Below, piece after piece: positions 13,608-22,700 of a stretch of 64,000 nucleotides of DNA. Position 1 is the stretch's first letter, and each line of letters begins with the position of its first letter. This stretch comes from Rhodobium gokarnense (GTDB lineage Bacteria > Pseudomonadota > Alphaproteobacteria > Rhizobiales > Rhodobiaceae). The stretch lies in NCBI RefSeq assembly GCF_025961475.1, contig NZ_JAOQNS010000009.1, positions 86,587-150,586 on the forward strand, written 5' to 3'. Both the position numbers and the translations under genes were made by a program. The notes below the pieces were generated by a model, which did not search any database, was not told the DNA's origin, and worked only from the letters and a program-made list of their open reading frames with translations.

Positions 13608-13981
13608 GACGCGGACCTCCGATATGAGCCAATGGCCCGAACGATCTGACCCCGCTTGGCATTGAGGTCGGCATAGCGGCCCCAGACAACGCCGGAGAGT
13701 TCCGATCCCCTCAGATCGCGCGACAGGAGCTTCAACTGTCCCGTTTGCCACCCGGCGACCAACGCCAATGCCGCGCAGGCAAACGCCGTCGCGATCTCTC
13801 CGGTGTGGAGCAGGTCGCCGAAGACAGCGGCAATGCCCATGAAGCCGCCGCCGAACAGAAGCCCGCCCGCCAAGAACGGGCGCCGCACCGAAACGACCGT
13901 CAGGGTTTCCAGGAGATAGGAATCCCGGTGCGTGTTGACGCTCGCATTCTCCGCATCCACGTCGACAAAGCCGAAGATCAT
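13604..13981 (-). CDS. Small membrane protein
   Basis: A 125-residue protein with two hydrophobic helices (RPFLAGGLLFGGGFMGIAAVF and IATAFACAALALVAGW), arranged like the neighbouring membrane protein. The ATG at 13981 follows GGGGAG and gives the opening MIFGFVDVDAENAS; an upstream start would add unsupported sequence. The stop overlaps the next gene (ATGA). The function is unknown, but the unbroken overlap pattern from 14005 to 11576 indicates one operon of transfer-related proteins. Confidence 0.65.
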   Translation of the reverse strand: MIFGFVDVDAENASVNTHRDSYLLETLTVVSVRRPFLAGGLLFGGGFMGIAAVFGDLLHTGEIATAFACAALALVAGWQTGQLKLLSRDLRGSELSGVVWGRYADLNAKRGQIVRAIGSYRRSAS

Positions 13982-13985
13982 CGCC

Positions 13986-14315
13986 TCAGCTCCCCTTCGC
14001 GGCACATTCGGGAGAGTTGAGCGCGGACTTCAGCTCGCTCTGCAGCGACTTCACCGACCGGGGAACGACTAGCCTGAGCGTCCCGGCATAGAGCGCGAAA
14101 TCGGTGCGGCGCTTCTCCAGCGTCATCGTCACCGCGCAGTCGCAGCGCGACCCCGCACGCGAGGCCGCGTAGTCCATCCGCTTTTTCCGCACGGCCCGTT
14201 TGGCGTTCTGCGCCGCTTCGAGTGTCTGGGTCAGGATGTTGTTGTCGAAGTGGCGCCGTGAACGCGGCAATACTCCTGCCCCGCCCGGCCATAGAGGCCG
14301 AAGATGGCGCTGCAA
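13986..14315 (-). CDS. Hypothetical protein, start uncertain
   Basis: An open frame of up to 109 residues whose C-terminal 75 residues look like real protein (starting MDYAASRAGSRCDCAVTMT, with two Cys in RCDCA). The N-terminal part overlaps the preceding gene by about 85 bases and is Arg/Pro-rich, so the true start is probably further in; no clear ribosome site fixes it. No domain is recognised. It sits within the tightly packed minus-strand operon. Confidence 0.5.
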   Translation of the reverse strand: MQRHLRPLWPGGAGVLPRSRRHFDNNILTQTLEAAQNAKRAVRKKRMDYAASRAGSRCDCAVTMTLEKRRTDFALYAGTLRLVVPRSVKSLQSELKSALNSPECAAKGS

Positions 14316-14521
14316 CCGAGTTTCGGGATCGCCAGCGCTTCAGGCTCGTCCGCCGTGATCTCGGCCCGGATAAAGCCGTCACACCGTGTCGCCCAACCGG
14401 ATTTTTCGATCGTTCGCTCAGCAATCACCGGCCCGGTGATAAAGAGGCTCACGCCTCCATAGAGCACCATCGCCATCAATGCCCCGCCGGCAATCGGCAA
14501 ACCGCCCGTGTCCAGGAACAT
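14231..14521 (-). CDS. Small membrane or secreted protein with conserved-looking Cys residues
   Basis: A 96-residue protein with an N-terminal hydrophobic segment (GGALMAMVLYGGVSLFITG) followed by a domain with three Cys residues (TRCDGF, KLGCSAI, EYCRVH), which would fit a periplasmic disulfide-bonded domain behind a membrane anchor. GGGGAGGAG precedes the ATG at 14521. The function is unknown; it belongs to the transfer-like operon. Confidence 0.6.
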   Translation of the reverse strand: MFLDTGGLPIAGGALMAMVLYGGVSLFITGPVIAERTIEKSGWATRCDGFIRAEITADEPEALAIPKLGCSAIFGLYGRAGQEYCRVHGATSTTTS

Positions 14522-14535
14522 TTTGGTCTCCTCCC

Positions 14536-15777
14536 CTAGCGGCGATGCTGATTGTCGCGGCGGCTATGCGACCGTCGACGGGACGGCGCGAGCGGCGTGA
14601 CGTTGTCGCCGTCGTCGCGGTTGCGGATCAGGCCGTCGTCAAAGGGCCCGCTATCGTCGTCTTCGGCGGGGGCTGCCGGCTCGGGCGGGGCGATCTTGTA
14701 CCGAGCCCACAGAAGCGCGAGCAGCGTGTAGAGCCAGAGCGCGAGCGGAAAGACCAGTTCCACCACGGCGGTAATCGCCGCGATCGGTGCAAAATGGCCG
14801 AGATAGCGGAAGGTGTCCGAGACGCCAGTGCGCCTCGGAAAGCTCGGCGGCACATTGCCACCAAGCGTGACCGTCGAAGCGACCGCCTCAAGGCTCTGAC
14901 CATGCTTGTCGAGGATGGCGTCGAGCCGCCTTGTGACGACCGGACGGCCTGCGATCTCCGTTCCCAGCTGAAGTTCTTTGCCGTAGGCGGCAATCAGGGT
15001 GACCGGAACCGCCTCATCAAGTTCGTTGGCGGCCTGCTGAATCTCCGCATCGATCTTCTGCAGAGCGGTGCGGCGGTCCCAGATGTCCTTGCCGCTGTCG
15101 CCGATCACATCCTGATAGGCGCCAAGCAACCGGTTCAGTTCCGCGAGAGCATCCCGGCGGGCCTTTTCGCCTGCATCCAACTGATGGACGATCGCCGATG
15201 CGCGACCGGCCTTGTCTTCAAGGGCCCGCGCCACCGGCCCGGGGCCTCCATTGCCGCGCCCCGAAACACAGGACGACCGCAACTCGCAGGCCCGTTTCTG
15301 ATCCAGGTCCTGGGCGACGGCACGAACGGCCGGCGCGACACGTCCGGCCTGCTGGGCCGCGCGCGAGCGGTTGCCCACATAGTGGGAAAGCTCCGTGCCA
15401 TATTCCTGGAGCTGCAGTTCGGCGACATCCTTGAAGGTGAGTTCCGCATAGGTTCCGGCGAAAAGGCCGCCGCCGACCACCAGGATGGACCCGACGCTGA
15501 CGATGCCCGCGCTGACATAGCCAATGGTCGCAAGCGACGCGCCGCGTTCCACGGCCATACGGTTGATGCCATAGGCGACCGCTGTCGCGCTTGCCGCAAG
15601 CAGCGCCGCCTTTGAAAAGGCAACGATCCCCGTCCCGCTGATGAGGTTCGGAACCGCCATCATCAGCATCCCGCCCGACGAGGCGGCAAGCGCCAGCAGC
15701 GTCACCTTGACGAAGGGCCGCTTCTTGCGCTTCGGCAGGCGGATCGGCGTATCGGGCATGTCGGATTTTGCAGCCAT
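14536..15777 (-). CDS. Multi-pass membrane protein of the transfer-like operon
   Basis: A 413-residue protein. The ATG at 15777 follows GGAAAGGACAG; the upstream extension of the frame looks spurious. Three hydrophobic helices lie in the first 120 residues (around TLLALAASSGGMLMMAV, AALLAASATAVAYGI and IVSVGSILVVGGGLF). A long, mostly helical soluble region follows, with two Cys in RACELRSSC. A fourth helix lies near VVELVFPLALWLYTLLALLW, and the tail is acidic then Arg/Ser-rich. The architecture resembles membrane components of transfer systems, but I recognise no family. It is the largest membrane protein of the block. Confidence 0.65.
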   Translation of the reverse strand: MAAKSDMPDTPIRLPKRKKRPFVKVTLLALAASSGGMLMMAVPNLISGTGIVAFSKAALLAASATAVAYGINRMAVERGASLATIGYVSAGIVSVGSILVVGGGLFAGTYAELTFKDVAELQLQEYGTELSHYVGNRSRAAQQAGRVAPAVRAVAQDLDQKRACELRSSCVSGRGNGGPGPVARALEDKAGRASAIVHQLDAGEKARRDALAELNRLLGAYQDVIGDSGKDIWDRRTALQKIDAEIQQAANELDEAVPVTLIAAYGKELQLGTEIAGRPVVTRRLDAILDKHGQSLEAVASTVTLGGNVPPSFPRRTGVSDTFRYLGHFAPIAAITAVVELVFPLALWLYTLLALLWARYKIAPPEPAAPAEDDDSGPFDDGLIRNRDDGDNVTPLAPSRRRSHSRRDNQHRR

Positions 15778-15797
15778 GGTCTGTCCTTTCCGGTCGG

Positions 15798-16586
15798 CTA
15801 TCGGGCAATGGGGAGACTGCTTCCGGCGGCCAGCATCAGCCGCTCGCAGTCGGCGCATTTGAGGAGCGCCGAGGGCTTCGCCCAAGCGTTCAATCCGCAT
15901 TCGGGACAAGTGAATTTGATGCGGTCTTTCTTCTGGGGGTTCGGGTGGTCGACATCGTCGTCGCCGCCCGCATGGAGGCCGGTGAGATTGACGCGGTCGT
16001 GCCAGTTGATCTGAAAGCCGGTGTCGAGGAGCGCGCGGCAGGCGATGTCGAACGGGCCGCCGTTGACGATGACGTGGCTCATCCGGTGACCGGTCTTCTT
16101 GCCACCCGGCAGCCCGGTGCCCGATGGGGAAAGGCCGATGCTCTCCATCTTCTCGGCCCAGACCTGATCGTGATAGCCGTTAGAACCGCGCCTGCCACGC
16201 CGGTTCAGCGGGCCGAAGTCATGCCGCCAGACATGGCATTGCTCGTGAACGAGGGTCGAAAGCGAATCCCGGAGCGGGCGGAGCCCGAGGAAAAGCGGGT
16301 TCAGCGCCACCTCGTGGCAGAGCGTTCCGTCCGAGCGTTCGAACCGTTTGGGATAAAAGTGCCCGAGGACGTTCTTTTGCCGTGTATAGCTGATCAGAAC
16401 GTCGGGAAGCTTGCCGCCGAACAGCGCGTCATTGAAATAGCTGTAGGCGTAGTAGACTTCCGCGCTCGCCTCCAGCGTCGGCGGTAGGTGGCGCTTCGAT
16501 GCTTCCTCGCTGCTCCGCGAATTGGATCGTACGATCCGTTTCGCGTCGTTCGGTGAAAGGAGTTTTGTTTTGATATCGTGCGCCAT
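15798..16586 (-). CDS. SprT-like zinc metalloprotein
   Basis: A 262-residue protein with the SprT/Spartan-type layout. A helical start is followed by the metal-binding motif HEQCHVWRHDFG (H-E-x-x-H) near residue 133, and it ends with a C-terminal zinc ribbon (CPECG and CADC near residues 229-250). SprT-family proteases in eukaryotes cut proteins cross-linked to DNA; bacterial members are poorly understood. The ATG at 16586 begins MAHDIKTKLL; upstream codons seem non-coding. Its presence in a transfer block suggests a DNA-linked protein, for example a relaxase adduct, as a possible substrate. That is only inference. Confidence 0.75.
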   Translation of the reverse strand: MAHDIKTKLLSPNDAKRIVRSNSRSSEEASKRHLPPTLEASAEVYYAYSYFNDALFGGKLPDVLISYTRQKNVLGHFYPKRFERSDGTLCHEVALNPLFLGLRPLRDSLSTLVHEQCHVWRHDFGPLNRRGRRGSNGYHDQVWAEKMESIGLSPSGTGLPGGKKTGHRMSHVIVNGGPFDIACRALLDTGFQINWHDRVNLTGLHAGGDDDVDHPNPQKKDRIKFTCPECGLNAWAKPSALLKCADCERLMLAAGSSLPIAR

Positions 16587-16698
16587 CGTGAGCCAGGTGT
16601 TCGAAAGTTCAACACCTGGACTCCCTAGGACACTGACGGCCTGCAGGTACCCAACCAAAATCCTGCATTTCAGGTAAACGGTCGGAGCGGAGGTTGTT

Positions 16699-17518
16699 TT
16701 GGCAGAGCGTCCAAAGATCGACTGGCACGACGCCTCGCATAGCGATCGCGCGATCCTCTACACCTTCACAAAGCCGATGCTCGACGAACGCGGCTGGACC
16801 GTGCCGGAGTTTCTCAAGGCTGTCGTGACACCCCCCCTTTACCGCGCCGAAGACCTATATCGACAACTTTCGGGCAGGAAAGATCAGCCGCTCGAAAGCC
16901 GCCCAGATTGCCAATTGGATCGAGGAAAACGATCCCGAGCGCGCAAGGCAGATGGTCGAGGCGATCTTGCACGCGCGAGCCGACAGATCGGAAACCGAGC
17001 CGACCGGGACATGGGAAGCACTCCTGAAATCAAACGGGGTGTTCGATGGCGTGTCGATCATATCTCTGGAGAGCCAACGCCGTGGCTTGACCCGCATTGC
17101 TGACAGAGAGCCCGTGGCGGACCGGCCCATCAAACCCGGTGAACACTTCTGCTTTCGGATAGACAGCCCGATTGCCGGTACTCTCATCGCATTCCAGCAA
17201 TACCTGTCCCTCTGGTATCGGCTGGATTTGACCGAAAGCAAAACGTTTCTCAACGTTGTTGCAGGCATGCAGCATATCCCGTTCGATCCGACGACCAGCG
17301 AGATCGTGGCTCTCAGCGAAGAAGAGCATTTTGAAAAGCACAAATACGTCTTTGTGATCTGCGACGCCCAAACCGTCGAGCGGATCGCCGCAATCACGGT
17401 ATCGAATGCGGCGATCCCACAGGCCGCGATGAACGAAATGGCGGCGGCCCTATCCGTCATCGATGAACGAGCCCGGTCCATTCTGCAGATCAACGTCCTG
17501 TTCGCTAAGCCCGGCTAG
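16699..17518 (+). pseudogene. Hypothetical gene interrupted by a frameshift in a C7 tract
   Basis: Two plus-strand frames join into one protein of about 272 residues if one base is removed from the run of seven C at 16831-16837. The first frame starts at a TTG at 16699 behind GCGGAGG and reads to the C tract. The second continues with helix-turn-helix-like sequence (YIDNFRAGKISRSKAAQIA) and a C-terminal domain to 17518. The protein is unrecognised. The homopolymer could be a sequencing error, a fixed mutation or a phase-variable switch. It converges tail-to-tail, with a 14-base overlap, on an HExxH protein gene. Confidence 0.6.
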
Positions 17519-18536
17519 GAGCCCTTCTGAGGCCCGTCAAGCTCATGAGTTTTTCGTTGACCGACAGCAGCCGGAACCACTCGCGGCCACCTGCGCTCTT
17601 GAGATCCGTCTCGCTCAAATCGGTGCCGTACTGGGACGTCTCCAGATCGAAGATCAGCGGGCTGTCCCCGCCGACATCGGCGATGAAGGATCGCGCCTTG
17701 GCCGTCACAGCAAGCGCAATCGCATCCTTGACGGCCGGTCCGAGAACCACTCGCGAATAGGCTTGGAGTTCCTCGGCCGTCGGTTCTTTTTCGGGGATGA
17801 CCATCGTACCGTCATCCGTCTCTTTCAGTTCGGCCCCCGGATAGAGCCACATCTGAAAAAGATGGTTGAGCATCACGAAGAACCGGGTCGACGATAAGGG
17901 ATGCGTGTTGCCGGGCTCCTCGTGACGCCGGTCCTCCCGTTCGATCAGCGCCATCACCGCAAAGATCGAGGCAGCGCGAAGGCGCAATTCCTCCCACCGA
18001 TCCTCGTCGTACGCGTCAAGCAGGATATCGATCGCCTCGCTGTCCGCCTGAAGCTCCATGCACGGGAATGCCAGCGTGCGATCTTTCGGGTCCAGGGCAT
18101 CAACTGGTGCCGCTTCACGCTTCGCAAGACCGGTCAGGGCAAACTGAAGGATTCCGTGTGTTTCGGGCAGGCCGGAATGTCCCGTGAGGTCGAAGTGGAG
18201 AAGCCGTACATGGGCCAGTTCGTGCAAACAAAGCCAGACCAGCGACAGATGCGTTACCGCCGCAACGTCATCGGTTATACGTGCGTCCCCCACCATTAAC
18301 AGATCGGGGTCACGAAGTGCCTCGGTCCAAAGCAGATCGAGCGTGTCGACACAGCCGGTCGTCAAGCAGACGCGAAACCGGTCGCCATCCCGCTCGATCA
18401 TCGCGCCGAACTCGGGGTCGGCCGTCACATCGAGATAAATGTCGCTCTGCAGAGGGTCCGCGGTGACGGCCGCCAACTGCGCTAGCGCGTCATCCATCGC
18501 GAAGCGAAGACGGCGTCGAGAAGCATCGAAATCCAT
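17505..18536 (-). CDS. Putative HExxH metallopeptidase
   Basis: A 343-residue protein with a zinc-peptidase signature: HELAH at residues 105-109 and a candidate third ligand Glu161 in CMELQADSEA, the E-x-x-x-D pattern seen in several gluzincins. The first 90 residues and the C-terminal 150 residues match nothing I recognise. The ATG at 18536 is chosen because a GAGG lies seven bases upstream; a TTG at 18554 is possible. There is no signal peptide, so it should act in the cytoplasm. Cytoplasmic HExxH proteases on mobile elements include phage-exclusion proteins such as Lit, but assignment to that family is not supported here. Confidence 0.65.
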   Translation of the reverse strand: MDFDASRRRLRFAMDDALAQLAAVTADPLQSDIYLDVTADPEFGAMIERDGDRFRVCLTTGCVDTLDLLWTEALRDPDLLMVGDARITDDVAAVTHLSLVWLCLHELAHVRLLHFDLTGHSGLPETHGILQFALTGLAKREAAPVDALDPKDRTLAFPCMELQADSEAIDILLDAYDEDRWEELRLRAASIFAVMALIEREDRRHEEPGNTHPLSSTRFFVMLNHLFQMWLYPGAELKETDDGTMVIPEKEPTAEELQAYSRVVLGPAVKDAIALAVTAKARSFIADVGGDSPLIFDLETSQYGTDLSETDLKSAGGREWFRLLSVNEKLMSLTGLRRAPSRA

Positions 18537-18554
18537 GGGTTCTGCCTCGATCAA

Positions 18555-18885
18555 GGTCGCACATTCCCGTGGCGTAGATCGGCCTCAAATCCCATCCCGC
18601 AACGGCACTCGCCCCGTGGACACCCATTTCTATCCCCGAAATCAAACAGATGATGCGTCAGTTTGCCCAACCTATAATCGGGTAACCGTTGCTCGACAAA
18701 AGCCGCGCAAAAACAATGCTCTACCGCAAATAGGTATTTTGCTACCACATACATCGTATTCTCGCGCAAAAATTGTCATGCTACGGTTGAAAGCCAGAGT
18801 TAACCTCGCCGTCGACACAACGATTAGGCTGCTGAATGGATAATGGCAGAGTCGAGTATACCCCCGAATTGCTCTCGTCGACGGT
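18555..18885. other. Intergenic region, no convincing gene
   Basis: About 330 bases between the divergent HExxH gene and the membrane-protein gene. A 72-codon minus-strand frame at 18551-18769 has many Cys and Phe and no ribosome site; I do not consider it coding. The region becomes AT-richer toward 18780 and probably holds both promoters, but no clear -35/-10 pair was identified. Confidence 0.4.
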
Positions 18886-18915
18886 GTGCCGTTGTCTGGG
18901 GCGAGAAACAGTGAA

Positions 18916-19770
18916 ATGACGGCGACCCGGATGTCGGAAAAAAAGCAATCTGATAACGCGGCTGCAAAGTCGCCGCTTGCGTGGCCGGTTGGTTTGATTT
19001 TGTCAGTGCTGCCGCTGGTAGCGGTCGCCGGTGTGTGGTTCGCCTATCCGATCGGCATCTATGTTCTGATTCCGGGCGCTCTTATCCCGGGTCTTATCGC
19101 GGTGATGCTCGCTGAACCGGCCTCGGCGCGGCCTCGCTCGAAGAACTGGCCGAAGAGTTTGATCGTCATGCCAATCATAGCGACGATCGTGATCTATATC
19201 GTCACCTCGATTTTGTTCGATATGCGGACGGACCAGTTCACCGAAGCTTCTGAAATCTGGCAGCGTTATTGGGTCTTTCCAGGCGCTGCCGAGGCCTCCT
19301 TGACGGATATTTCAAAGATGGTTGGATCGCGGGAAAAGGCATTTCACCTCCTTTTCATTTTGTTAACAGGGTATTCTCTGACGATTATTATTATGTTTTC
19401 ATTCTGCGGAACTTATATTGATATGTATATTTTTAGCCTAGAAAATAGAAATGCCGACAAATCAAAATACATTAAAGGCATATTTGGAATGTTGATCATA
19501 TTAATAATTTTTGACTATTTAACAATAGACAACTACCATAAGAATTTTTCTAGTAGATTGGATGAAATTAAAACGGATAATGTAAATGTCTATGGACATT
19601 ACGTAATTGGAATAATTCGATGGTATTCAAGCGGGTCTAAGGTAGCGATAAATTTGCACTTATTTCTTAATGGTCTCATTTACTTCCTCAATATGATGTT
19701 TTTTATTGCCATATACGTGGCGTACAAGTCTTTATCGCAGGGCGGTCAGCTATCTCAGCGGGGGGAATGA
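18916..19770 (+). CDS. Multi-pass membrane protein partnered with the RTX-like protein
   Basis: A 284-residue integral membrane protein with about six hydrophobic segments, including WPVGLILSVLPLVAVAGVWF, IVMPIIATIVIYIVTSILF, LLFILLTGYSLTIIIMFSF, MLIILIIFDYL and LNMMFFIAIYVAY. No family is recognised. The start is either ATG 18916 or ATG 18931. The second half of the gene is much more AT-rich than its surroundings, which suggests recent transfer. It ends 10 bases before the RTX-like gene, so the pair is probably co-expressed; the membrane protein could be an immunity factor or an accessory of the large protein. Both roles are inference. Confidence 0.65.
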   Translation: MTATRMSEKKQSDNAAAKSPLAWPVGLILSVLPLVAVAGVWFAYPIGIYVLIPGALIPGLIAVMLAEPASARPRSKNWPKSLIVMPIIATIVIYIVTSILFDMRTDQFTEASEIWQRYWVFPGAAEASLTDISKMVGSREKAFHLLFILLTGYSLTIIIMFSFCGTYIDMYIFSLENRNADKSKYIKGIFGMLIILIIFDYLTIDNYHKNFSSRLDEIKTDNVNVYGHYVIGIIRWYSSGSKVAINLHLFLNGLIYFLNMMFFIAIYVAYKSLSQGGQLSQRGE

Positions 19771-19780
19771 GGTCGATACC

Positions 19781-22700
19781 ATGGCGTATGATGATTTGTC
19801 GACGGAAGAAAAGCGTGACCTTTGGAGTGCTATTGGCGCGACTCTTACAGCTTACTGGAACAAGAATGACGAAATTATTAGATATGCGATACAAACGACT
19901 TCTGATGATTCTGTGAGGGCAGAATTAACCCACCTGCGAGGACTTGTTGGAAGTGTTGGTCTTAGTTTTTCAGCTATTTTTGCTGCCGTTGACGAGCTTA
20001 TTTTAGATGAGACGGCGCGCTCTGCGGAATGGGATGCAGCGCGAATTGCTGTCCGAAGCCTCACCTCATTTGGAACTGGACTTGTCACAGGTGCTGGAGC
20101 CGGTGCAGCCTATGGGCTCGTTATTGGTGGTCCAATCGGATCAGGTGTTGCAGCTCTCATTGGAGGTGGCATTGGTGCGTTTTATGGAGACGCTGCCGCA
20201 TTGGAAGTGCTCAACGAGTTCGAGCAATATCTTCCTGTTGAACTGACCGGCCTTGATCAGGATCCGATTCACTACGTGAATTTGGGTGATTACGGATATA
20301 TCGTCGGCAACGAGCTGCACAACACGATTTCTGTTCAGGGATCCAGCGGACGTGTTTTCGGCGGCGACGGCAATGACACCATCATAGGCTCCAATTATCC
20401 TTCGGAAGCGGATACGCTTGACGGGGGCGCCGGAAACGACAGCATTTCCGGAATGGCCGGCGACGACATCCTTTGGGGTAGCGGCGGTGACGATTTCCTG
20501 CGTGGTCAGCTTGGCGACGACTCGATCCATGGCGGCACGGAAAACGATACGATCCACGGTGGTGGCGGATCGGACACGATTTTCGGTGGTGACGGCAACG
20601 ATGTCATCGAGGGTGGTGGCGACATCGTGGACGGTGCCCAGTCATTGGACGATAGCGATGAGATACATGGCGGCGCAGGCGACGACACGATCACGACTGA
20701 AGTCGGCGATCATGAAGTCTATGGTGATGGCGGAAACGACAGCATCACCGGCGAGAACACCGCCGGATATTTCGATGGTGGCGAAGGCGACGATACGATT
20801 TCCATCGAAGCTTCGACAAACGCCGGCGGAGCGCAGATCCATGGCGGCGATGGAAATGACACCCTCGAACTTGGGGCAGGTGTGTACCTAGCCACTGGCG
20901 GAAGCGGTGATGATCGGATCGAAGTCGTTACAGAGGACGGCACCGGAAGGACGATCTCTGGAGGCGACGGAGCGGATCAAATCACTGGCAGTGATGAAGC
21001 CGATCAGCTTTTTGGTGGCGAAGGCGATGATGTATTGATCGGAGGATCGGGAAATGATTCTCTTTCTGGCGGACAGCAAGACGGTGTGGGCGATGAAGAC
21101 AATGTGCTCTTCGGTTGCGACGGGGATGACAGCCTTTTTGCGGGCTTGGGCGGCGATACTCTGGAGGGGGGCGCCGGCAACGATCAATTGACCGGATCGG
21201 ACGGTGCGGATGTTTTCATTGTTGGAGAGGGACAGGACACGATCTTTGCCGCCGACGCCGACGATCGGTTGTTCGTCCGCATGAACGTGATCAACGGAAC
21301 CGATGGCGACCCTGTGCGTGAACTGGTGCCAATACTCGGCGGGTTTATGTTTCGTGATCCTGACGAGCCCGTCCAAAATCTGACACTTCAGGGAGAAGGG
21401 GAAGCTTATTTTTATCCGCGGCGATTTGAGGCGGAATTGATTGTTCTTGACGAAAATGAGTACGATATTGAATTTACGGGTGCGTCACCAATTTTTTCCT
21501 ATCTCGATTTTGGTATTTACTACTCTCTCATCGGTTCAAATCTGCTTATCGAAATATATAATGCATCAAGCGGTCCAAATACAAGCCAAACAATTCTTAT
21601 AGAAAATTATGCTACTGGTGTTCTGGGGTTGACGTTTGAAGAGCTTCCCGACCCAGCCCAACTTGACGGCAATATTTCTCCCGGCCCCTCACAGCTCACC
21701 GATTTCAACGACAGGAACGATGCCTATGTCGCCAAATGTACCGCGCTTTTGAGCGGCGGCGACCTGGGAGAGAGCCCGCTGGTGGAAGATTACCAGCAGG
21801 AAGAGACCGGCGGCCCGGACGACGGCACCGATGGCGCCAATAATCTCACGGGAACAACGTCCTCCGAGACCATTATGGCATTTGCCGGCAACGATATGGT
21901 GGATGGAATGGGAGGGGACGACACCATCGACGGCGGAGAGGGTGAAGACACCCTCGTCGGCGGTGCCGGCAATGACTCGCTTATCGGGGGCGCAGGAAAT
22001 GACACCCTCACAGGAGGCCTTGACGATGACACCCTTGATGGCGGCAGCGGCGCCGACAGCATGGATGGCGGTGAAGGGAACGACGTTTTCGTCGTCGATA
22101 GCAGCGACGACACCGTGGTCGGCGGCGCCGGTACCGATCTGGTCCGCAGTGCTGTCACTTTCGTGCTCGGCGATACGCTCGAAGACCTGCTGCTCACCGG
22201 TGACGCCGATATCGACGGAACCGGCAGTCTGAGCGCCAACGTCCTCACCGGCAATTCCGGTGCGAATATCCTCGACGGCGGCGACGGAGACGACACCCTC
22301 GCCGGTGGCGAAGGTGCGGACACGCTTATCGGCGGCATCGGTGCCGATAGCATGGATGGCGGCGATGGTGACGATACGTTTGCTGTCGACGATGCTGGCG
22401 ACGTCGTCGTTGGTGGCGCCGGTACCGACCTGGTTCAGAGCACCGTCAGCTTCGTGCTTGGCGATACGGTTGAAGATTTGGCGCTTTCCGGCAGCGCCGA
22501 TATCGACGGAACCGGCAATCTGAACGCCAACGTCCTTACCGGCAATGCCGGTGCGAACATCCTCGACGGCGGTGATGGTGACGACACCCTTTCCGGCGGC
22601 GAAGGCGCGGACACGCTTGTTGGAGGCAATGGCCATGACATCGTGACTTACGTGTCGGCGGATGCCGGCGTGAAAGTCCACATGGGCGATCTCACCTTCA

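Noticed and set aside
18551-18769. 72-codon minus-strand frame in the intergenic region
   Set aside because: No ribosome site, unusual Cys/Phe content and overlap with the likely promoter region.
21689-22681. 330-codon minus-strand open frame opposite the RTX repeats
   Set aside because: The repeated GGxGxD codons produce a repetitive antisense frame; no start signals or known family.
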